Source of the DNA: Coptis chinensis
Taxonomy: Eukaryota; Streptophyta; Magnoliopsida; Ranunculales; Ranunculaceae
Reading direction: 5' to 3'
DNA length: 64,000 nt
NCBI GenBank assembly: GCA_015680905.1
Contig: CM027377.1
Location: 16,578,501 to 16,642,500, forward strand
The notes beneath the pieces were generated by a model. It did not search any database. It saw only the letters and a program-made list of their open reading frames with translations, and had not been told where the DNA came from. Of the stretch, positions 56,098 through 64,000 are shown one piece after another; position 1 is the stretch's first letter; every line of letters begins with the position of its first letter. The position numbers and the translations under genes were made by a program.

Positions 56098-57640
56098 GAT
56101 GAGAAATTAGAATAAGTGACCAAAAATGGAGTTCTAACTACTCTCGTTTCGCTGAGTGCGATTGCATTGACCATATACGCAACAAGGCCTTAAACCACTA
56201 GGAATTCCCTAGTGGACGAAGTTATAGCCTCGTGAGAGTTTTCCAATGAAGGTACTCACAAACTTCATCTATACTACAACGACTAAGAAATAAAACTATT
56301 GTTTTCTCATTCATGTCTCAACTATCTATACATCTCACTAGCAAATACATAAGAATAACCCAAATAAACCCTAAGCTAATATATGCATAATAATCAATCA
56401 TCTAAAATAAACATATAACAATGAGTAATACTATGAAATGTAATAGCAGGTCCGTTCTGAAAACTTCGAATAAGCGTCCCCCAAGTAGGTCCTCACATAA
56501 ATGTCAAGACAAAACCACTCGATTTTTCCACTCAAGTTTATTTCTACTCCGATTAATAGTGGTCACACTTTACCTTACAATCTCAATGACAACAAGGAAG
56601 CCGGAGTCGATCAAACACATCTGCCACTTACTATCACACTAACCTATTCCTAATTGAGCTAGAGGTCTTTATTAGGTGTTCATGGATTAGGAGATGGTTT
56701 AAGAAGGAAGGAAATGGGTATTCAAAAAAGGACAAGTCCGAGATAATAGAGTCTTCATATTATGTAACTAGAGAAACCTTGTTATTTACTTTTGCTTCTA
56801 CACTTTGTTTCCATCCTTAGCCATATTTTTTTTTTTTCTTTTCTTTTGCTTTTGACTCCCTTTTATTCTATTTTTGGAGTTTTGATTTATTTCTTTTTTT
56901 TTTTTTTTTTTTTTTTTTGGATGGAAACTTCTTTTCTTTATTTCCTGAAGCAACTAACTAATTTTTTATTTACACAGGTTTTTCTCTTTTCTTTCTTCCT
57001 CATTCTATTCTCGGACTTATTCTAAAATGGGTAGGTTGATTTATTCTCTTTTTTTTTTTTTTTTTTTTGTAACGGGGTAAAGGAATTGTGGTTTATGGAA
57101 GGCTAAAGGAAGGCTCGAGGGCTTACTAGCGGAAAATAATTCATAGGTTTGAATTTCTGGCTATATCGATCCAAATAGGGCCTAAATTCTCGCTTAGGAT
57201 ATGGCATAGTGATCAAGCAAGTGGGCGTGTGATTTCTCTATCCGATTTTACTTCTCCCTTGTGTCATTTCTCAAATGTTTCACTTTCATATAAGGCTTTA
57301 GGCTATATTCTCACAGGATTTGTAGAATAAGTACTCTAGCCTAGATTTTTGAAAACTTACTTGCTAACAATCATAGATACTCATGTAATAAATTTATAGA
57401 TAGATGCAAAGATTATTACCTACATATTAACCTAAGTTTCTAACAATTATTCTGATGCAAAAGCTATGTGAGACTTCTAGATTGTTAAGAGCATAGAGAA
57501 AGAAACAATACCAATATTCCTAAGTGTATAACATAAACTTATTTATTTATATTTTTGAAATTTTAATTTTTAACTAGAAAACAAGTGCATATTATACATA
57601 TCTATATCCTAACGGATGCCTTAATTACACGTGTTTCTAT
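56098..57640 (-). other. 3' non-coding region of element E
   Basis: About 1.5 kb between two purine tracts, the counterpart in position and size of the 3' region of A and A'. It contains long T runs (56893-56918, 57049-57068). No coding motif is seen. Confidence 0.6.
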
Positions 57641-57679
57641 GCCCCCCCAAACAAGAAGCATGCTTTGTCCTCAAAGCAT
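57641..57679 (-). other. Hairpin plus internal polypurine tract, element E (second)
   Basis: ATGCTTTG-AGGA-CAAAGCAT (57679-57660, minus strand), then GCTTCTTGTTTGGGGGGGC. Confidence 0.75.
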
Positions 57680-57888
57680 TTAAATAAAGAGGGTAGGAAA
57701 AATACCATTGAAGGCGTGAAAATTCGGGAACATCTGCAAACCAAGGTTAAAACATACAAATATAGTAATATAAAACCGACGCGAACTCTTTAAGAGTTCC
57801 ACCCATTATGGGGTTAACGTAATGAAATTGCTTGGGACTTAAGCAAACACTAACTTAACTAAAACTTACCTCGCACCCCAAAGATCTA

Positions 57889-58792
57889 CTCGTCATCCTC
57901 CTCTTCTATATGAGGTTCTTTTCGCATCTGCCATGCCATAACAACTTGCCACGCCGCCGTGCGTGTATCATCAACTAGTGCTAACCTCTCTAGTGTTATT
58001 TGGTCCGATGGGGTGTAAGGGAAACCAAATGTGGTTGCACCTGCCATCCCGCCAAAGTCATGGCTCGAATGATCTTACCACACGATTGGTGGGTCTCATG
58101 ATTTCGACCCTTTCCCAATCTGTGTACTGTGTACAGAATATGGGTAGGCAAGCGCGCATAATGCGGCAAATCAAGACAGGCATAAGAAGGTACTTATGCC
58201 TCAAGGTATGGCCCCGCTTCAGAGTAGCAACTAAAACTCGGGGAATGTCATACCGACGACGTCCCTCAGCTAAAGCAAGGAAAACGTCACCAGTGATATT
58301 ATTGGCAGTAGTAAACTGCCGTTCCCCTAGAATGTTCATCATGATGAACAACATGGTTGTGCCTACATTCAGCGATAGGCTACTCAGGGCGATGTTATAT
58401 TGGTCTTTGTCCATGATACGAAACACCCCTCCCCCATAATACTCATGGAAATAGGCATATTCATATAGGTATGAGTTATCCGTCATATATCCCCACGTGT
58501 GCATAGGGTCGGGGTAATGGCAACCCCAAACCAAAGCTATCAATTGCTTACTTGAATTTCATAGTCGTGCCATCAATAGCAAGGGAAAATTTTTGTTCCC
58601 CTTCTTGGGTACAAAAAAAAGTAATATTATTATAGAAGAATTCAGTTAGCTTAGGTGAAAAGAGTCGTCATCACTCACCATAAGATGCCGCCATCCTAAT
58701 CGCCGCGATCCGCTCATGAACGATGCTCCATAGGTATCGGTTCCCATCAAGTCTTCAAATGATTGTTCGGGAATCACTATAGGAGGTGTCAT
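57889..58792 (-). pseudogene. Decayed ORF in the env position of element E (second extra ORF)
   Basis: Possible start ATG at 58792 (MTPPIVIPEQSFEDLMG). A GTGAGT donor (58678) and an acceptor near 58604 would define a roughly 75-bp intron, followed by EGEQKFSLAIDGTTMKFK. The main open stretch (58543-58058) reads IALVWGCHYPDPMHTWGYM, EYYGGGVFRIMDKDQYNIAL, NITGDVFLALAEGRRRYDIP. A frameshift precedes an acidic end (PHIEEEDDE, then stop, 57889). I do not recognise a family with confidence; the pattern (LITGD-like block, then a pore-less hydrophobic stretch) resembles plant transposon ORFs rather than a host gene. Confidence 0.5.
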
Positions 58793-59601
58793 CTCAAAAC
58801 TACTGTGTAGAACACTGCGAAAACACGGAAGAAACCTCGGAAAAAAAATTGGAATTTCACGGCTTACGGGGAGGAGGGCTGGCGCCAGATAGAGGCGAGT
58901 CGCGCTCGGTTTTTGGAATTACGGTGTTTGGCGCTGGTCGTTGCCTGCTCTAGCGCTGGAAAGCGGCGCTCTGAGATTTTTCGATTCTACAGTGTTTTAG
59001 GGCGAAGTCGCTCTACTTGAAGCGTGCCTCTGAACAAAATTCGACAAAAGTGTAGAAGCGCCTTCTGCGACGCTGGCGGCCGTAAAGTCGTAAACAGAGT
59101 TTACAAGAAAACAAGCTGAAAAAGCTTGGAGTGAAAGGTGAGAGATGATTGTGGGGTGTATTGTGGGTTGTGAGTGTAGAATGATGGAAGTTTAAATAGG
59201 TTCTGGGTTTCCAAAACGAATCGGCAAGTTGCCAAATTGTTCTAAGGCAATTTCCGGAAATAGAAATCTGCCAAACCCGAAAACGGAAACTAACCATAGT
59301 TTTGATTTCCTAACAACCCTGGTATCTTTTAAACTTGGTTTAGAATAGGTGCTTCTAAACTCTCCTACATATCATGGTACCACTACAAAAAATCATAGAT
59401 ATGCCGATATCGGCCTAATTTTCAACTTTGACTCCAAGACAACCTTACGAAAAATGATCAAAATAAATTATATTAAAATAATATGAAATCCAAGCAATCT
59501 AAAACAAACAACTTAATATTTAAATCTAACTACTGAAATAAAATTCCACTAACAAAACAATAAAAACAATGAAATAACAGGACACAACTGATGGTGAACA
59601 C

Positions 59602-60758
59602 CTAGGCGTGTGAAGAAGATGGTCCCTGAGATGGAGATCGGTTACGTGGTGAAGAATGGCTTGAGCCATCCGGCTGCGGCGGACGACGCTCATGCCTCTC
59701 GGACTTCGGTGAGACGGACTCATCCACGAGTGGCATACGTCGTAGCATCTCTATCCCGAACAAAGCTACCGCTTCCATCTCGATCTTGAGTATCGCATCT
59801 TGGGCTTGGTGATTACGGTGGATAATCTCCAAGTTAGACAAGATATCTTCCCGACCCCTTTCGAGCATTTCAACTCTCGTCGAAAAGTTCGTTTGCTTAT
59901 TTCAATTACAATTTGTCTATGTCGGATATCTTCACGGATCACGATAACTGCATCGCGAACCCGTTTTGCGACATTATCATTCGTTCTAAATTAGAAGTAT
60001 GACTATCGAAATTATCCTCAACCAACCATGTCATATCTTAGCCTTCATTATTCGACTCAATTTTATTCTCTGCAGACAACGGCCAAGTCTCTTGGATGCA
60101 TTCCTTATAAATACTTGCATTAGAATGCAATTTGATCTTAATAGGAGCAGATTTAGCGGCGGACTCTAAATGAGAGCATAATCTTAGTGATCAATCACGG
60201 GAAGAGGCCATGCTCTTTCCCACTCCTCTAATCACATTCAAAATTAAATCGAGGATGCAGAAATTACACTCATTCGTTTGCAAAATCCAGAGAACGTCAC
60301 GACACCAAGTCCTATGTCGTGACTTTGTCTTTCCCGGGGCGTTCCTACCAATCCACCGAAGCTCTGACCCGGTTGATTGGTTCTCGAGGTCGTCAAATGC
60401 TAACGCGATGAGATATATCGTATTGTATTCACCCTCTATGACCGTATCTTTCATCAAAACAGGAACTGCAGATATCTTGGGATTCCCGAATGGTCGTATC
60501 TAGGTTGGTTCTGGTGATTCCTAATAGCTTCGACCAACAACCGTCTCGTTACTTCCTCCTCGTTCCTGCTATCCTAATGAAAATCCTATTTCCCTCAATT
60601 CGTTTCTTATAAAACTGTTCTACCAAATCATAGTGATAGAAATCCCCGGTCGAATACCACGATCTGTTCCAATCCCTCTTAATCATATTGGCGTCGTAAA
60701 ATGGTGCAAAATGGTCGGCCTCAAAAGCGTGCTCCGTGACATTCTTCGTCGTAGCCAT
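59602..60758 (-). pseudogene. Decayed ORF in the env position of element E (first extra ORF)
   Basis: The likely start is the ATG at 60758 (MATTKNVTEHAFEADHF). Next come FYDANMIKRDWNRSWY and YHYDLVEQFYKKRIEGN, then broken frames (PKISAVPVLMKDTVIEGEYN, TWCRDVLWILQTNECNF). The end is EDILSNLEIIHRNHQAQDAI, a helical stretch, and a Pro/Ser-rich tail ending SSSHA (59602). It lies after integrase where Athila elements carry an env-like or 'ORF of unknown function'. No signal peptide or membrane segment is evident, so I do not call it an envelope gene. Confidence 0.5.
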
Positions 60759-61438
60759 TGGAGTTTTGAACCGATTTGGGGTTTTGTAGATGGAGGTGGA
60801 TGCAAGTTTGATGAAAAACAAGGAGAAACAATGGTGGTGGCGGTGGTGGTTCACGGTGGCAAGGTTGAAAACTTGAATTGGTGGGTGGTTTCTTGGTGGA
60901 AACGGTTGGAGATTGTGTTGGTGTTTCACAAAGGGCGGGATGTCTTTCTATTTTGATGTATTCTATTTTTATTTTTTTATTCTATTTTTTTTTTTTGGTT
61001 GCTAGGGTTTGAATTTAAATTTATGACAAGCGGTTGGAGAAGATGAACTTCGCGATTTGGATTTTGGAAAGGGAGCGCCTTGGCCTGTAGGTGAGGCCTT
61101 GAGTTGGGCCCAAGCCCAATTCGATTTTTCGACTTTAAATTCGATTTTCAGTATAACTTCAAACTAAATTTCCCGCCGTTATCGGTCCGATTTTCTCGAA
61201 TGAGATATGGAAATGATCAGGAGAGAATTTCCAATCCATTGATCCATAAACTACTCTATTCCGACCGTGGGTGACATATAAGATAGTGGAAAATGCCTCG
61301 AAGTGCGTGCATGACGTAAGTTATCGCGAACAAATGAACACTAAATTAGATGACGCGTCAACCCCAATGAACTATACTAATGGACCTAAGCAACGCTAAA
61401 AGGAAGGTTCGAGCAATCCGGATGCAAGGATCGATTTG

Positions 61439-61475
61439 CCCACCCCAAACAAATTTTTAAACACAAAATTTGTTT
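61439..61475 (-). other. Hairpin plus internal polypurine tract, element E (first)
   Basis: AAACAAATTTT (61475-61465), a 7-base loop, then AAAATTTGTTT (61457-61447), running straight into GGGGTGGGC. It separates pol from the extra ORFs. Confidence 0.7.
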
Positions 61476-61565
61476 TAACATGGGTCGTTTAAAGTCAGAT
61501 TCCCAAGACTTGCTGGATTGCTAGTTTTATGGGTTTAGATATATATCTATATCTAAAAATGAAAA

Positions 61566-61567
61566 CA

Positions 61568-61621
<54 letters not shown>

Positions 61622-61652
61622 TTTTTTTTTTTTATTTTTTTTTTTTTTTTTG
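61566..61652. repeat. (ATT)n microsatellite with T runs
   Basis: About 17 ATT units (61569-61620) followed by two long T runs. It lies in the non-coding gap between element E integrase and the first internal purine tract. Confidence 0.95.
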
Positions 61653-61875
61653 AATAATGAGCAAAAACATTAAGCAAATAAAGACATAATTCACACCATA
61701 GAGAAACATGACTCAAAATCCGAGAAAACATGCAAGAGTGGAAAACGTGAAATATGTGAATCGTGGACTTAGGATCCGGTACTTACAGCCACACACTCCA
61801 TAGGGAGGGCCCGGTTACCTTAATGGTGCACTTACCATTAAATGGAAGTGAAAGGAAGTACACCAATGACAAGGG

Positions 61876-63140
61876 TCATTCCTCATATATAGGGTCCTGT
61901 AAAAGGACTTCCTCTATATCAGGGGGCAGAAGTTCGTGAAAATGTTTTAACCGTTGACCGTTAACTTGAAAGGTACTGTTGTCCTTGGGATTTACCAAGG
62001 TAATTGCCCCGTAAGGGGTGACTTCAGTAACCAGAAAAGGACCAGACCAACGGGTTTTTAGTTTCCCTGGGAAAATATGTAGACGGGAGTTGTAAAGCAA
62101 AACCTTTTGTCCGACCACAAACTCTTTGCGCAAGATATGCTTATCATGAACATGTTTCATGTTAGCTTTATAATCCTTCGCGAGATCGTAAGAATCGCTA
62201 CGGATTTCTTCAAGCTCATTTAATTGTAACTTGCGTTTAACACCCGCCTCATCAATATTGTAGTTAAGGCTTTTTATAGCCCACAGAGCACGGTGCTCTA
62301 ATTCAACGGGCAAATGACATGGTTTCCCAAATACAAGTCTAAAGGGAGACATACCTATAGGAGTTTTGAAAGCAGTTCTATATGCCCATAAGGCATCCGA
62401 TAGACGCTTCGACCAGTCTTTCCTATCAGGGTTTACTGTTGTTTCTAAAATCTTTTTGATTTCCCTATTAGAAACTTCTACTTGTCCGCTAGTTTGTGGA
62501 TGATAAGGAGTTGCTACTTTGTGTGTAACTCCATACTTTTTCACTAGGGATGCAACAACTCTGTTGCAAAAATGTGTTCCACCATCACTAATGATGGCTT
62601 TAGGAATGCCAAACCCGACAAAAATATATTCTTTAATAAAAATACCACGGTCTTATGGTCATTTACTACGGCAAGCTAGGGCCTCTATCCATTTAGACCG
62701 TAATCCACGCACGGCAACTAGAATATAAATATAACCGTGGGAAATAGGAAAGGGCCCATGAAATCAATACCCCAAACATCAAAAATTTCTACTATCAAGA
62801 TTGGATTTAATGGCATCATATTATCGCCATGATTCGCCCCAAGTTGTTGGCAAATCGAATACCGCGCCTTGCAATGCACTTGGGCATCCTTAAAAGGGTA
62901 GGCCAATAAAATCCATTATGAAGAACTTTAGCGGCTGTTTTCATTCCGCTAAAAGTGGCCACCACACTCTTTGTCATGGCAGAACGATAGAACTTCATTA
63001 TATTCCCACCGGGGGAATGCAACGACGAATAATCTGATCCGCACAATACTTAAAAAGGTAGGGCTCATCCCAGTAGTATAACTTGACTCTGGCCAAGAAC
63101 TTCTTACGTTCATTTCTTGTCCAATTATAAGGCATAACAT
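61876..63140 (-). pseudogene. Element E integrase (Athila)
   Basis: The zinc finger is broken ([15 protein letters not shown] and [13 protein letters not shown], about 62950-62830). The core has [10 protein letters not shown] (first Asp, about 62790) and SDGGTHFCN (about 62590), then the long open C-terminal stretch (62544-61876): [76 protein letters not shown] and RWSGPFLV. This integrase makes the staggered cut that leaves 5-bp duplications. The 222-codon end is intact; earlier parts are shifted. Confidence 0.9.
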
Positions 63141-64000
63141 CAGCCGCTAAATAGTTTACGATGTCCGCGATACCATGGTGATGAAAAATAGCATCTGATG
63201 CTCATCGTGAAAAAAGAATCCGGTATGGACTCGGAATCACTACTATCGTCATTTGTAAGTCTAGATAAGTGGTGCGGCAACTTCGTTTTTCGACCCTCTT
63301 TTTGTCCTTTATTTCTAATGTGAACTCTTGCAGGAGAAGAATCCATCGGATTAATCTCTGCTTAGCATCCTTCTTTGCAAGAAGGTACCTAAGGGTTGCA
63401 TGGTCCGTGTAAACTAAAGTTTTAGAACCAACCAAATAAGGACGAAATTTATCTAAAGCATAAATGACAGCTAAGAATTCTTTTTCAGTAGTTGTATAAT
63501 TCCGTTGAGCGTCGTTTAATGTTTTACTAGCATAATAAATAACGATGGACTTATTATCTAGTTTACGTCCCAAAGCGGCACCAACCTGCATAGTCACTAG
63601 CATCACACATGAGTTCGAAAGGTTTAGACCAATCGGAGGTCTGTATAATAGGTGCGATGGTTAGAGGCTGCTTTTAAGGTTTCAAAAGCCTGTTTACGCT
63701 TAAAATTAAAATCAAAGATTGCATCCTTCAAAAGCGAGGTTAGTTAAAGGCCTAGCTATTTTCAAAAATCTTTAATGAAACGCCTATAAAACCCCTGCAT
63801 GGCCTAGAAAGGCTCTAATCTCCGCCGGACGATCCGTGGTTTAGGTAGGGTTAAGCTATCTTATCTAGTTTGGCTTTATCTACTTGATGCCATCACTATA
63901 TACAATATGACCTAGTACTTATGCCCTTTTGACCATGAAATGACACTTTTCCCAATTTAAAAACGAGGCTCTTTTCTTCACACCGTGTCAAGACCTTAGA
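63141..64000 (-). pseudogene. Element E reverse transcriptase end and RNase H (Athila)
   Basis: The RT end is in broken frames (NWEKCHFMVKRA, RGFYRRFIKDF, LTSLLKDAIFDFNFK; 63970-63690). RNase H follows ([64 protein letters not shown]; 63590-63290). The catalytic RT block lies beyond the window edge. Confidence 0.87.

Larger units (their letters stand above)
54540..64000 (-). mobile_element. Athila-type Ty3/gypsy element E, 3' portion, runs off the window
   Basis: On the minus strand from 64000 down: RT end, RNase H, integrase, internal polypurine tract, a decayed ORF, a second decayed ORF, another hairpin/purine tract, non-coding 3' region, terminal purine tract, 3' LTR. The integrase phrases and extra ORFs after pol are typical of Athila. 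The left edge is uncertain (54521-54560) because the 5' LTR lies outside the window and no duplication can be tested. Confidence 0.82.

Noticed and set aside
58058-58543. The 161-codon open frame as a host gene.
   Set aside because: It lies between Athila integrase and its 3' LTR on the same strand, with purine-tract hairpins on either side; more likely an element ORF, though not proved.

Overview
This is plant nuclear DNA, almost certainly from a eudicot with a repeat-rich genome. Nearly everything recognisable is transposon-derived: Athila-type and Tat-type Ty3/gypsy elements, a Ty1/copia element, a Mutator-like (MULE) transposase gene, a TTA-flanked MITE and two solo LTRs. GT-AG introns, TATA boxes of the TATAAATA type, tRNA-Asp-like and tRNA-iMet primer sites and TTTAGGG motifs all fit a plant. 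I found no intact host gene, tRNA, rRNA or CRISPR array. Every transposon reading frame carries stops, frameshifts or deletions.

Region 1 (1-28578) is a four-level nest, each level dated by its own target-site duplication (TSD). A minus-strand MULE transposase gene (28578-27019, then 676-1) is split by one insertion, 682-27018, flanked by GTATG. Removing the insert and one TSD copy makes the transposase frame continue without a break. The insert is a plus-strand, non-autonomous Athila-like element (outer element A; LTRs 682-8582 and 25427-27018). A carries three further insertions: a deleted Tat element in its 5' LTR (element B, minus strand, 1277-7566, TSD ACTTA); a second copy of its own family in its internal region (A', 12555-21384, TSD TGTAC); and a 2.26-kb solo LTR (21808-24063, TSD TATAG). 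A and A' encode gag and protease followed by a coiled coil, a zinc-knuckle-like motif and a WVRK end that look copia-like. They lack reverse transcriptase (RT), RNase H (RNH) and integrase (IN).

Region 2 (28579-34106) is AT-rich intergenic DNA with one possible hAT-like MITE. Region 3 (34107-38424, TSD TCTTT) is a decayed Ty1/copia element with both LTRs and a deletion between integrase and RT. A short intergenic stretch follows.

Region 4 (39503-49232) is the 3' part of a minus-strand Tat element (C): a probable 3' LTR, an antisense extra gene on the plus strand with its own TATA box and introns, degenerate repeats, and pol. The antisense gene is broken by a MITE (42027-42528, TSD TTA) and by a solo LTR (42799 to about 44035). 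Region 5 (49233 to about 54520) is a plus-strand defective Tat-like element (D) with gag, partial RT, archaeal-type RNase H (aRNH), a ten-unit satellite-like array and no integrase. Region 6 (about 54540-64000) is the 3' part of a minus-strand Athila element (E) running off the window: RT end, RNase H, integrase, two extra decayed ORFs in the env position, and a 3' LTR.

The strongest candidate for something undescribed is a repeated cis module. Directly before every Athila-type polypurine tract in the window (seven places, A, A' and E) there is a perfect inverted repeat. The stem sequence changes from site to site while pairing is kept, and the loop is AGGA or AGGT in four of the seven.
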